A DNA stretch of 64,000 nucleotides, from contig NZ_CANMDB010000002.1 of NCBI RefSeq assembly GCF_947496515.1, positions 372,001-436,000 of the forward strand, given 5' to 3'. Below the pieces are notes generated by a model, which saw nothing but the letters and a program-made list of their open reading frames with translations, had not been told where the DNA came from and ran no database searches. Positions within the stretch are counted from its first letter, which is position 1; each line of letters begins with the position of its first letter. The DNA comes from an uncultured Roseobacter sp. Its GTDB lineage: Bacteria; Pseudomonadota; Alphaproteobacteria; Rhodobacterales; Rhodobacteraceae. This document shows positions 18,653 through 26,691 of this stretch, piece by piece. A program made the translations under genes and the position numbers.

Positions 18653-19186
18653 TCAGCGCTGGACCTCGTATTTCTCCTGGTTGAGCACCTTGCTCCACTC
18701 GGCCTCGCCCTGACCGCCGGTCGGCTTGATCATGTTGCCGTCCTTGCCCTGACGGCGGTATTCGATCTGCTTGGCGCCGTAGGCGAGCGTGATGGATTCC
18801 GTCAGCTCGTCGCCGGAACCGGCCCAGGTCACGCCTTTCACGATCACCGTCTTGAATCGCACGATGAAAAAGCTGCGGTTGCCCGGCTTGGTGCCGGCAC
18901 CGGCACGGCGGCATTCCATGATGGCCTCTTCGATGTGCATGCCCGTGGCGCAGGCCCGGTAAAGCCCCGCGGACGCGCTGTCGGTCAGCTTGTCAAAGGT
19001 GAAATCCTCAAAGTCGGTCTTGCCGACCCCGCCGCCGCCCGACTGGCTGTCGATGACGGAACTGTTGGTGGCCCCGAACCCGAACTGGGTGATCTGGAAG
19101 GCGCCCTGCTTGGTCATTTCTTCGTCGAGCGTCTCCCCCTTGATCGTCGGATTCTTGGGGAAATAGAGGAAGGAATCAAAGGCCAT
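18653..19186 (-). CDS. hcp: T6SS tube protein Hcp (TssD)
   Basis: Hcp hexamers stack into the inner tube expelled by the T6SS and also carry small effectors. The 177-residue protein shows the Hcp fold pattern: MAFDSFLYFPKNPTIKGETL, a Gly-rich loop (SQSGGGGVGKTDFEDFTFDK), then IVRFKTVIVKGVTWAGSGDE and ESITLAYGAKQIEYRRQ. It lies 33 bases after tssC and about 90 bases before tagJ. It is the only hcp in the window. Confidence 0.97.
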   Translation of the reverse strand: MAFDSFLYFPKNPTIKGETLDEEMTKQGAFQITQFGFGATNSSVIDSQSGGGGVGKTDFEDFTFDKLTDSASAGLYRACATGMHIEEAIMECRRAGAGTKPGNRSFFIVRFKTVIVKGVTWAGSGDELTESITLAYGAKQIEYRRQGKDGNMIKPTGGQGEAEWSKVLNQEKYEVQR

Positions 19187-19219
19187 GTCTCAATCCTTTC
19201 GTGATGAGGTTGGGGTTGG

Positions 19220-20713
19220 TTACTCGGTCTCGGACGGCAGTCGGGACACGAGGCGCAGCGAAACGGACAACCCTTCGAGCTGGTAGTGCGGGCGCAGATA
19301 GAATTTGCTGTCGTAGTAGCCCGGGTTGCCCTCCACCTCTTCGACGACCACCTCGGCCGCGGCCAGCGGTTTGCGGGACTTCACCTCTTCGGTGGAGGTT
19401 TCGGCGTTGTAATCCACGTAGCGGCTGATCCAGTTCTGCAGCCACTGCTCCATGTCGCCGCGGCTGGTAAAGGAGCCTACTTTGTCGCGCACGATGCATT
19501 TGAGGTAATGAGCGAACCGGCAGGTGGCGAAGAGATAGGGCAGGCGCGCTGCCAGATTGGCGTTGGCCGTGGCACTAGGATCGTCATACTGCGTGGGTTT
19601 TTGCAGCGACTGCGCGCCGATGAAGGCCGCCGTGTCGGTGTTCTTGCGGTGGATGAGCGGCATCAGCCCGTTGGTGCCCAGCTCCGCCTCTCGCCGGTCG
19701 GAAATGGCGATCTCGGTGGGGCATTTCATGTCCACGCCGCCGTCGTCGGAGGGGAAGGTATGTGTCGGCAGACCGTCCACCGTGCCACCGGATTCGACGC
19801 CGCGGATCCGCGAACACCAGCCGTATTCCTTGAAGGAGCGGTTGATATTGCGCGCCATGGCGTAGGATGCGTTGACCCAGCAGTACTTCTCTGCGCCCGC
19901 ACCGGTGGTGTCTTCTTCAAAAGCGAACTCCTCCACCGGGTCGGTCTTGGCGCCGTAGGGGTGACGGCCCAGAAACCGCGGCATGGCGAGACCCAGATAG
20001 CGGGCGTCCTCGCTGTCGCGCAGGGACCGCCAGGCGGCGTATTCCGGGGTCTGGAAGATCTTGGTCAGATCCCGCGGGTTGGCCAGCTCGTCCCAGCCTT
20101 CCATCTGCAAAAGCGCAGGGTCCGCCCCCGCCAGAAACGGCGCATGTGCCGCGGCGGCGATCTTGGACATCTCGCCCAGCATCTCCACATCCCTTGGGCT
20201 GTGATCGAAATGATAGTCCCCCACCAGACAAGCATAGGGCTCACCGCCGAACTGGCCGTACTCTTCTTCGTAGATCTTCTTGAAGATCGGCGACTGGTCC
20301 CAGGCGGTGCCCTTGTACTTGCGCAGGGTCTTGGACAGATCCTTTTTCGACAGATCCATGAAGCGGATCTTGAGCATCTCGTCGGTCTCGGTGTTGTTCA
20401 CCAGAAAATGCAGACCGCGCCAGGCGCTTTCCAGCTTCTGGTACTCCGCGTGGTGCAGGATTTCGTTGATCTGCTCCGTCAGCTTGGCATCGATCTCGGC
20501 GACCAGACCGTCGATGCAGCGCAGCGCGTCGTCGGACACCAGATCCTCGTGCGCCAGCACCTGCTCGGCCAGCGTCTTGACGGCCTCCTCCACGGCAAGC
20601 CGTGCTGTCTCGGACTTTGGGCGAAATTCCTTTTGCAAAAGATCCGCAAACTCGGACGAGGCAAAGATCGTCTCGGCCGGCGCTGCGGCGGGGGTCTGGA
20701 TTGCTTGCGTCAT
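19220..20713 (-). CDS. tssC: T6SS sheath large subunit TssC (VipB)
   Basis: TssC forms the contractile sheath with TssB. The 497-residue protein has normal length and motifs: INEILHHAEYQKLESAWRGL, HFLVNNTETDEMLKIRFMDL, YACLVGDYHFDHSPRDVEML, MPRFLGRHPYG, and the conserved C-terminal LMPLIHRKNTDTAAFIGAQS with SLQKPTQYDD, then GSFTSRGDMEQWLQNWISRY. It starts 3 bases after tssB. It differs from the TssC-like part of the fusion protein at 8812-11628, which lacks the FIGAQSLQKP block. Confidence 0.97.
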   Translation of the reverse strand: MTQAIQTPAAAPAETIFASSEFADLLQKEFRPKSETARLAVEEAVKTLAEQVLAHEDLVSDDALRCIDGLVAEIDAKLTEQINEILHHAEYQKLESAWRGLHFLVNNTETDEMLKIRFMDLSKKDLSKTLRKYKGTAWDQSPIFKKIYEEEYGQFGGEPYACLVGDYHFDHSPRDVEMLGEMSKIAAAAHAPFLAGADPALLQMEGWDELANPRDLTKIFQTPEYAAWRSLRDSEDARYLGLAMPRFLGRHPYGAKTDPVEEFAFEEDTTGAGAEKYCWVNASYAMARNINRSFKEYGWCSRIRGVESGGTVDGLPTHTFPSDDGGVDMKCPTEIAISDRREAELGTNGLMPLIHRKNTDTAAFIGAQSLQKPTQYDDPSATANANLAARLPYLFATCRFAHYLKCIVRDKVGSFTSRGDMEQWLQNWISRYVDYNAETSTEEVKSRKPLAAAEVVVEEVEGNPGYYDSKFYLRPHYQLEGLSVSLRLVSRLPSETE

Positions 20714-20716
20714 GGC

Positions 20717-21223
20717 CTAGTCCTCATCTGCGGCAGTCTCGGCGGGTGCCGATGCCAGTGTCTTCAAGAGGTCGGGGTCGTTGATGATCTTGGCCATCAG
20801 GTCCTCCGCACCGGTCTTTCCGTCCATGTAAGTGCCCAGGTTCGACAATTGGGTTCGCGCCTGAAGCAGTTTTTTCAGGGGTGCGACCTTCTCGGCGATG
20901 GCGGCGGGGGCGAAATCCTCCATCCGTTCAAAATGGATATCGACGGCGATGTTACCCTCGCCCGTCAGCGTGTTGGGCACCGTAAAGGCCGCGCGCGGTT
21001 TGACCGCGCGCATGCGGTCGTCAAAGTTGTCCACGTCGATTTCCAGAAACTTGCGGTCGGCGACGCTGGGCAGGGGTTCTTCGGATTTGCCTGACAGATC
21101 CGCCATGACACCCATGACGAAAGGCAGCTGAATGGCTTTTTCCGCGCCATAAAGTTCAACATCGTATTCGATCTGAACCCGAGGCGCGCGGTTGCGGGCG
21201 ATGAATTTCTGGCTGCTGGCCAT
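20717..21223 (-). CDS. tssB: T6SS sheath small subunit TssB (VipA)
   Basis: TssB pairs with TssC in the sheath and carries the ClpV-binding helix. The 168-residue form from ATG 21223 (MASSQKFIARNRAPRVQIEY) has VMGVMADLSGKS, FLEIDVDNFDDRMRAVKPR, FTVPNTLTGEGNIAVDIHFE and YMDGKTGAEDLMAKII. A GTG two codons earlier is a possible alternative start. It is the first gene of the largest T6SS unit, under element P3, which lies inside the end of tssA. Its first 130 residues are nearly the same as residues 1-130 of the fusion protein at 8812-11628, pointing to a fairly recent duplication. Confidence 0.97.
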   Translation of the reverse strand: MASSQKFIARNRAPRVQIEYDVELYGAEKAIQLPFVMGVMADLSGKSEEPLPSVADRKFLEIDVDNFDDRMRAVKPRAAFTVPNTLTGEGNIAVDIHFERMEDFAPAAIAEKVAPLKKLLQARTQLSNLGTYMDGKTGAEDLMAKIINDPDLLKTLASAPAETAADED

Positions 21224-21276
21224 GTGCACTTCCTTTCGTGATGCGACTGGAACCGCCCGGGAAAGGGCTTGTCTGG

Positions 21277-22317
21277 TCAGTAAGTGCCCTCGTCCCCCTC
21301 AGAAGGTTCAAATCCGCCGATCAAGGCGATGTTGCTGACACCTTCTGGGGCCATGTCTTTCATGATCGTCACGAAATCAGCGGAGACGAGGCGCTTGGCC
21401 CGGGTCAGCAGAATGGGCAGCGGGCTAGAGGGCTCGTAGCGCGCGTAATAGGCCATGATCCGGTCCAATGCGGCGGTGACATCCTGCGGCGTGGTGATGG
21501 TATCGCCCGTGGTGCGCGGGGGCGGCGGTGCGATGTCCGCCTGAGGTGATGGGCTATCTGCGCTGTCGCGCGCGGGTTCGCCGTCTGTGAAGGCACCGAG
21601 CCTGCGGCAGATGTCTCTCAGCATGTCCCGTAGGGGGTCAAGGTCTGGGCCCGCAGTGCCTACATGGGCGTCGAAAAGGGTGCAGATGGTGTCAACCGAG
21701 GCGAGAGTCTCTTCCGCCGCGGTCAGGGTTTCCTGAGCGGCATCGCCGCCCGCTTCCGCAAAGGTGGCTGCGACCGTTTGGGGATCTGGGGTCTTGCCGT
21801 AGCTTGCGGGCGCGCTGGCATCGCCGCTGGCGATCTCCAGATCCCGCAAGCACAGGCTGCCAAAGCTGCGGCTTTCCACCAAAGGGGCGTGCCGCAGCGA
21901 TTGCAGCACACCCTCGCGGCTGGCCAGCGCCAGCACCGCATTGACGCGCATGGTCAGGTCGCCGTCATCCGCGTCGGGCCGCGGGTGCACCGCGTCCCAA
22001 TGCGCCTCCAGACAACCCGCCGTATAGGCCAGCGCCAGCCGAAACCCGTCCAGCGCGCGAATGCGCAGCAGCGCATTTGCGAGGATTGCCGCGATGCGCA
22101 GATCCTGCGTGCGCGTCAGCAGCGTTGCGGCCTGGTCCGCCACGGCGGTGTAGTCGGGATCTTCCGCCGGGATCACGCTATCGCCGATCACCCGCTCTTC
22201 GGTGGGCTTGCTGGCAAGCTCCAGCGCGATGAAGTCGGGGTCATATTCCAGATCTTCGCCGCCCGGCGCATCGTCCGAGATGGGCTGTAGCAGCGTGTCG
22301 AGGTCGAGATCAGGCAT
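21277..22317 (-). CDS. tssA: T6SS cap/assembly protein TssA (ImpA family)
   Basis: TssA primes and caps sheath-tube polymerisation. The 346-residue protein has the ImpA N-terminal domain at its start (LLQPISDDAPGGEDLEYDPD, QDLRIAAILANALLRIRALD, YTAGCLEAHWDAVHP), a middle helical part, and a short C-terminal helical region (PQDVTAALDRIMAYYARYEP, SSPLPILLTRAKRLVSADFV) typical of the shorter TssA class. Its start overlaps the kinase stop by 8 bases. Its last codons double as promoter element P3 for tssB. Confidence 0.94.
   Translation of the reverse strand: MPDLDLDTLLQPISDDAPGGEDLEYDPDFIALELASKPTEERVIGDSVIPAEDPDYTAVADQAATLLTRTQDLRIAAILANALLRIRALDGFRLALAYTAGCLEAHWDAVHPRPDADDGDLTMRVNAVLALASREGVLQSLRHAPLVESRSFGSLCLRDLEIASGDASAPASYGKTPDPQTVAATFAEAGGDAAQETLTAAEETLASVDTICTLFDAHVGTAGPDLDPLRDMLRDICRRLGAFTDGEPARDSADSPSPQADIAPPPPRTTGDTITTPQDVTAALDRIMAYYARYEPSSPLPILLTRAKRLVSADFVTIMKDMAPEGVSNIALIGGFEPSEGDEGTY
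21280..21310 (-). promoter_or_regulatory. ECF-type promoter P3 (tssB-tssC-hcp-tagJ-tssEFGH unit), inside tssA
   Basis: Minus strand TGAACC (21310-21305), 18-base spacer, CACTTAC (21286-21280). The whole element sits in the last codons of tssA: the -10 part encodes the terminal Gly-Thr-Tyr, directly before the TGA stop. It ends 57 bases before the tssB start. The spacer is one base longer than in the other copies. Confidence 0.7.
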
Positions 22318-23647
22318 GACGGTTTCCTTCTGCGGTTTGGCTTTGAACAGTGTCCAGAAACGCTGCGCGGGCCCGGTCGTCGGCGACTTCGGCGGCGATG
22401 GTGTCGAGCAGATGCGCGAGACTGGTGGAGTGCTTGGATTGCCGCCGCACGAGGGTTCCCGCGATGGGCCCCAGATGGGGGGTCAGCGCGGCGATCACCG
22501 CACCCAGATCCGCGTCCGAAAGGCCCTCCGTCGCGCGCCCCGGATCCGTGCTGAGCAGCCCCGAGATCCGGCAGCGCAGGATTTCCCGCTGGTCCGGATC
22601 GGTGATTTCACCCATAAGCTGGCTCAGCAGGTCCTCCTGGGTGAGGGCGGTTTCCGCCGCCCGCCGGGTGATCAGCTTGCCAATGGGCCCAATCTGACGG
22701 ATCACGCTGTCTTCGAGATCGCGCAGGGTCCGCAGTGACAGCCTGGCGATCATGGTCCGGGCCGAGGGTGGCTGATCGGAGGGCCGCGCTTTTGTCCGTG
22801 CAGCGCCAGCAGTGCCAATCGCTGCGATCAGGGCGGCCTTCATCTCTTCGGCGCTCTGAAACCGCTCTGCGGGCTCCGGGCGGATGGCGCGCATCACCAC
22901 AGCGTCAAGCGCTGCAGGCAGTGCGGGCACGCACGCCGAGGGCGGCGGAACGCTCTGACCCTTGGCTGCCAGCATCACTGCCGCGACACCGCCGCCGCGG
23001 TAGGGCTGCTGGCCTGTCAGAACCTCGTAGAGGATGACACCGGCCGCATAGAGATCGGTCCGACTATCGACCGTGTCGCCGGAAAACTGCTCGGGCGCCA
23101 TATAGGCAGGCGTGCCGATCATGCCCGCGCCCGTATGTTCCATCCGGGTGAAGCGCGCGATGCCGAAATCGGTGAGTTTGACGGTACCGCTTGGTGTCAG
23201 CATGATGTTGGCGGGCTTCATGTCGCGGTGCACGATGCCTGCTGTGTGAATGGCGGCCAGCCCGTCGAGCATCTGTGCGGTGATCCCGGCCACTTCGTCC
23301 AGCGTCAGCGTCTGCGCGCCGAGGCGGGCGTCCAGCGTTTCGGCCTGCAAACGCTCCATCACCAGATAGGGGCGGCCCTCCTCTTCGAGGTAGTCGAAGA
23401 TCGTGACCAGATTGGGATGGATCACCCGGCCCGCGGCCCGCGCCTCCCGTGCGAACCGGGCCAGCCAGTCGGCCCCCTCCGCGGTGTCGATGAGGTGCCG
23501 GTGGATGGTCTTGATGGCCACGGTGCGGTCGATGTCGCGGTCGTGCGCCTCGAACACCACGCCCATGGCGCCCTCGCCCAGTCGGTCGCCCAGCAGGTAC
23601 TTCCCGATCCGCAGGCGCATCGGTGCAATGATGGTGCGGTCAGTCAT
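22310..23647 (-). CDS. Serine/threonine protein kinase (PpkA-type) linked to T6SS
   Basis: A eukaryotic-like Ser/Thr kinase, likely phosphorylating the FHA protein TagH or another T6SS part. The catalytic domain occupies residues 15-280: glycine loop GEGAMG (24-29), VAIK lysine 46, HRDMKPANIM (Asp142), DFG (160-162) and APE (184-186), so all catalytic residues are present. No membrane segment follows. Instead there are two related helical repeats (about 311-355 and 384-430) sharing GPI-x3-L-x2-R, LL and E-x2-D-x3-R. The gene overlaps the upstream membrane sensor and the downstream tssA by 8 bases each, so sensor, kinase and TssA are co-translated. This replaces the periplasmic domain that PpkA kinases normally carry themselves. 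Confidence 0.95.
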   Translation of the reverse strand: MTDRTIIAPMRLRIGKYLLGDRLGEGAMGVVFEAHDRDIDRTVAIKTIHRHLIDTAEGADWLARFAREARAAGRVIHPNLVTIFDYLEEEGRPYLVMERLQAETLDARLGAQTLTLDEVAGITAQMLDGLAAIHTAGIVHRDMKPANIMLTPSGTVKLTDFGIARFTRMEHTGAGMIGTPAYMAPEQFSGDTVDSRTDLYAAGVILYEVLTGQQPYRGGGVAAVMLAAKGQSVPPPSACVPALPAALDAVVMRAIRPEPAERFQSAEEMKAALIAAIGTAGAARTKARPSDQPPSARTMIARLSLRTLRDLEDSVIRQIGPIGKLITRRAAETALTQEDLLSQLMGEITDPDQREILRCRISGLLSTDPGRATEGLSDADLGAVIAALTPHLGPIAGTLVRRQSKHSTSLAHLLDTIAAEVADDRARAAFLDTVQSQTAEGNRHA

Positions 23648-24512
23648 CGAGCATCGCCATCGCGCGGTCGAGGCTGCGGCGCATCCGGTTGAACGAGGTG
23701 GCGAGCGAGCCGATCTCGTCGCGTGTGTCCCGGGTGTATTCCGGGACAGAGAAATCCCCCAGGCTGACCTTTTCGGCCATGGATGTCAGGTAGGAGACGG
23801 GGCGGATCACCACGCGGGTCAACAGGATGTTGGTGACGATCAGCACCAGCGTGAACGCCGCGGCAAGGGCGATTGCGACCATTGCGGCGGTTTCCTTGGC
23901 CCTTTCGATCACCAGTGGCAACGGCACGGTCACGATCTGCGCGCCCACCGTCTCACCCATCTCCCAGCCGTAGCCATTGGCGGACCCGTAGAGGTCCACC
24001 ATCGCGGGCGGGGCGGCGTCGACGCTGCCGTGGCAGCTCAGACATCCGGGATTTGTGATCGTGACCGGCGCGCCCATCATCAACAGCGGGCCAGCGTCGG
24101 TGTCGATGCGTCTGGACAGCTGCGCAAGCTCCGGGTCCGCGCGGAACTGCGCGATCATCTCCGCTTCCTCGGCGGTGGGCAGATCTGCAGGGTTCAGCGG
24201 GTTCAGCGCGGCTTCCTTATAGCTGTACTGCGGGAACTCCGCTGTCATCGTCTCGAACACCCGGCGGGCGGCAAAGGAGGTAACGGCCTCGGGCTGAAAG
24301 AGGATATCGCCCTCGTCCGACAGCAGGGGAGCGATATGCTCCAGCGTATAGCTGCGCACGGCGGTGGCATTGGCGCGCATCAGCTGCGCCTCGCGCTCGA
24401 CATCGCGCAGCGCGCTTTCCTTGACCAGACTATAGCTGATGCCGACCGCCGCGGCAGCGCCCAGGGCACTCGCCGTGATCAGAACCAGATTGTACTTGAA
24501 CCGCAGGCCCAT
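23640..24512 (-). CDS. Membrane sensor with DUF3365 (c-type haem, CxxCH) and HAMP domains
   Basis: A 290-residue two-pass sensor: membrane segment about 9-29, periplasmic DUF3365/Tll0287-like domain about 35-205, second membrane segment about 208-233, and a cytoplasmic HAMP domain about 232-284 ending in MAMLDD with no output domain. The periplasmic domain holds CLSCH (157-161), a c-type haem attachment motif. Such domains are proposed to sense redox state or small ligands. The stop overlaps the Ser/Thr kinase start by 8 bases, so I infer it passes its signal to that kinase in trans. It is the first gene of its unit, under promoter element P4. Confidence 0.88.
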   Translation of the reverse strand: MGLRFKYNLVLITASALGAAAAVGISYSLVKESALRDVEREAQLMRANATAVRSYTLEHIAPLLSDEGDILFQPEAVTSFAARRVFETMTAEFPQYSYKEAALNPLNPADLPTAEEAEMIAQFRADPELAQLSRRIDTDAGPLLMMGAPVTITNPGCLSCHGSVDAAPPAMVDLYGSANGYGWEMGETVGAQIVTVPLPLVIERAKETAAMVAIALAAAFTLVLIVTNILLTRVVIRPVSYLTSMAEKVSLGDFSVPEYTRDTRDEIGSLATSFNRMRRSLDRAMAMLDD

Positions 24513-24538
24513 GGAAGCTCACCATTGTTGTCTCTTTG

Positions 24539-24568
24539 GTGAGTGCCGCTGCGGGGCCGGAGGGTTCA
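24539..24568 (-). promoter_or_regulatory. ECF-type promoter P4 (haem sensor-kinase-tssA unit)
   Basis: Minus strand TGAACC (24568-24563), 17-base spacer, CACTCAC (24545-24539), ending 27 bases before the sensor start at 24512. The first TGA of the -35 part is the stop codon of the upstream pseudo-caspase gene. Confidence 0.7.
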
Positions 24569-25537
24569 CCCCCGGGGCAAAAGTTCCATCAACTGGCGGG
24601 GCGTAAGCAGGCCGGTTTCAGTCTCGGCGCGCGTCTGTTGAAAGCCGCGGATGGCGGCCCGCGTCTGCACACCGATGATCCCGTCGATGAGGCCTTTGTA
24701 ATGACCCTGCGCGCGCAGCGCGCGTTGCAGATCGCGCTTGACCGGCGGAGAGAGCGATTGCTCCAGCAAGGTAAGCTCTTCTTCGGTGGCCGGTTGCTCA
24801 GGATCCGGTGCGACGACCGGCAGCGGCTCCGGCGTGATCACCGACGGGGCCCTTAGCACGATAGGCCGGGCGGGCGGTGCCGACAGCGTCGCGCCCGGTA
24901 CGGCCGCCATTCGCTCCAGCAGAGTGCGCAGATCAATCCGGGCGGCCGTTTCCGCCTGTCGCGCCAATACGTCCAGTACCTGCGCCGCGCGGGGTGCCGG
25001 CACGACAAGGATCTCGCTGGCACCGGATCGTGGTGGTGGGGCCGCTTCCGCCCGTGCAATGCCCGCAGGCAAAGAGGGACCGACCTCCGCCACGGATAGC
25101 AGAACCGCCCCACCCCGCGCGCTGAGCGCTGTCATCCGGGCAAAGGCGCGCAGGGGCACGGCTTCGGTGTAGATGTCACTCGCCCGGCTGAGCGCTGTGT
25201 CTTCCGGCAGCACAAAGAGGCGGCCCTCAACCGACACCGCGGGGATATCGAGAAAGACAAGTGCTGCGTCCGCTTGCCGGGCCTCTTGTGCGAAACGGCG
25301 CATCAGCGCCCGCAGTTCGGCATTGGTAGGGGCTGTGGCCTGAAGGATCTCGGCATCGAGTGACGTCAGGCTTTGCAGCGCGCGATCGGTGCGAATGTTC
25401 TGGCGCTCGGAGGAGACGACCATACCGACGATGCGGGGGGCCTCCTGCGCAGACAGGGCGCCGGCCAGCATCGCAGCAAAAAACACCCCGGCAACGCGGG
25501 TTGCAAAGGCCATGCGATGGAACCCGAGCCGTGTCAT
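24566..25537 (-). CDS. Exported caspase-like protein without catalytic dyad, with C-terminal peptidoglycan-binding domain
   Basis: About 323 residues: signal peptide (cleavage likely after AGALSA near residue 30), a region patterned like bacterial caspase (C14) domains (about 35-165), a proline-rich linker, and a C-terminal peptidoglycan-binding type 1 domain (about 258-323; LQRALRAQGHYKGLIDGIIG, QTRAAIRGFQQ). In active bacterial caspases the strand ALVYYAGHG-xQ-x(3)-NYLIPVD supplies the His; here it reads ALVFLDIPAVSVEGRLFVLP, and the DACR that supplies the Cys reads LSVAEV. Both catalytic residues are therefore missing. ATG 25537 overlaps the subtilase stop by 4 bases (ATGA); starts at 25546 and 25513 are also possible. 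Probable periplasmic sensor or scaffold in the ECF module. Function not known. Confidence 0.7.
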   Translation of the reverse strand: MTRLGFHRMAFATRVAGVFFAAMLAGALSAQEAPRIVGMVVSSERQNIRTDRALQSLTSLDAEILQATAPTNAELRALMRRFAQEARQADAALVFLDIPAVSVEGRLFVLPEDTALSRASDIYTEAVPLRAFARMTALSARGGAVLLSVAEVGPSLPAGIARAEAAPPPRSGASEILVVPAPRAAQVLDVLARQAETAARIDLRTLLERMAAVPGATLSAPPARPIVLRAPSVITPEPLPVVAPDPEQPATEEELTLLEQSLSPPVKRDLQRALRAQGHYKGLIDGIIGVQTRAAIRGFQQTRAETETGLLTPRQLMELLPRG

Positions 25538-26691
25538 GGCGCGCATTCTGGACCGGTGCCAAAGATCGCAGTGCAGGCACTCAGCATCGGTTGTGCCTCG
25601 ACATCCCGAACCGCTTGGCTCAGCCTCTGGGCGATTTCAGCGGGCGTCAGCGTGGGGTCCCGCGCCAGCATCAGCGCCACTACGCCGGACACATGCGCCG
25701 TTGCAATCGACGACCCTGACGCATAGCGGTGTGCGGCCCCCGGGGCCGTTGTCAGCACGTCGATCATGGGGGCGGGTACGCTGCCAATCGCCACCTGCCC
25801 CGCCGCGATCACCCCGTCGAGCGCCGCGGGATAGACCATGCTGTCGCCTTCACCGGAGGCGGCAACCACGACAATGCCCGCGGCGAGGGCCGCCTCGATC
25901 AACTCGGTCAGCAGCGGGTCTTCGGGCCCGCCAACGCTCAGGTTCAGCACGTCGATGTCATTAAGAACGGCGAAGTTGATCGCCCGCGCCAGCGAAAAGC
26001 TGTTGCAGACGCCCGGTGCGCCACCTTCCTGCCAGCAGGCCCGCAGTCCGACCATCTGTGCCGCCGGGGCCACGCCCACGATGCCTTCGTTCGTGGCAGC
26101 CGCCCCGATGACGCCCGCGACGGCAGTGCCATGCGCCTCTGCCAGCGGTTCGGGCCTGACAGCAACAAAATCGCGCAGATCGGCCAGCTGATCGGCCAGA
26201 TCGGGGTGAGCCCGGTCGATCGCGCTGTCAACGATACCGATGCGGATGCCCTCACCCAGAGAGGTCGCGTGAATGGGCAGGACCTGCAGCCATTCCAGCG
26301 CCCATTGCAGCGGGAAGAGCGGATCGCTGTGAGGCATCTCCGTGAGGCTGAAGCTGCGCACACGCTGCACGGTACGGATCCGGGCATCCGCCTCCATCTG
26401 AGCGATCATCGCATCGATGTCCCCGACATTGCGCGCGTCAAAGACAAAGCAATGCACTTCCAGCGCATTGAGCGGCCATTCCGCCGTCAACGGCATGCCA
26501 AAGTCCTCCTCCAGCGTGTCGGCCAGCGCGGCGAGCGCTGCGGGATCATCGCGGGGGATGGTGAGGATCAGGAAGGTCGCGGGCGCAATGCTGTCGGCAT
26601 CGGCCAGTTGCCAGTCCTGCGCGGCGGATGCACGGGGCAGCGCGCCCCAGACCAGCCCAAGCATCGCCAGACCCAGGAGAAGCCGGGTCAT
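25534..26691 (-). CDS. Exported subtilisin-family serine protease (S8)
   Basis: A 385-residue secreted protease: signal peptide 1-24 (cleavage after ASAAQ region), an N-terminal propeptide-like domain (about 35-115), and an S8 domain (about 148-375). The triad is intact: Asp155 (IGIVDSAID), His187 (AHGTAVAGVI) and Ser328 (GSSIATAHVSG). The usual oxyanion Asn of the AAGN motif is absent; the sequence reads VVVAASGEGD (275-284), so activity may be altered. There is no transmembrane anchor. It sits directly after the anti-sigma factor (4-base overlap with it, and with the pseudo-caspase), which suggests cleavage of the anti-sigma periplasmic part as its role. That is inference. Confidence 0.88.
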   Translation of the reverse strand: MTRLLLGLAMLGLVWGALPRASAAQDWQLADADSIAPATFLILTIPRDDPAALAALADTLEEDFGMPLTAEWPLNALEVHCFVFDARNVGDIDAMIAQMEADARIRTVQRVRSFSLTEMPHSDPLFPLQWALEWLQVLPIHATSLGEGIRIGIVDSAIDRAHPDLADQLADLRDFVAVRPEPLAEAHGTAVAGVIGAAATNEGIVGVAPAAQMVGLRACWQEGGAPGVCNSFSLARAINFAVLNDIDVLNLSVGGPEDPLLTELIEAALAAGIVVVAASGEGDSMVYPAALDGVIAAGQVAIGSVPAPMIDVLTTAPGAAHRYASGSSIATAHVSGVVALMLARDPTLTPAEIAQRLSQAVRDVEAQPMLSACTAIFGTGPECAP

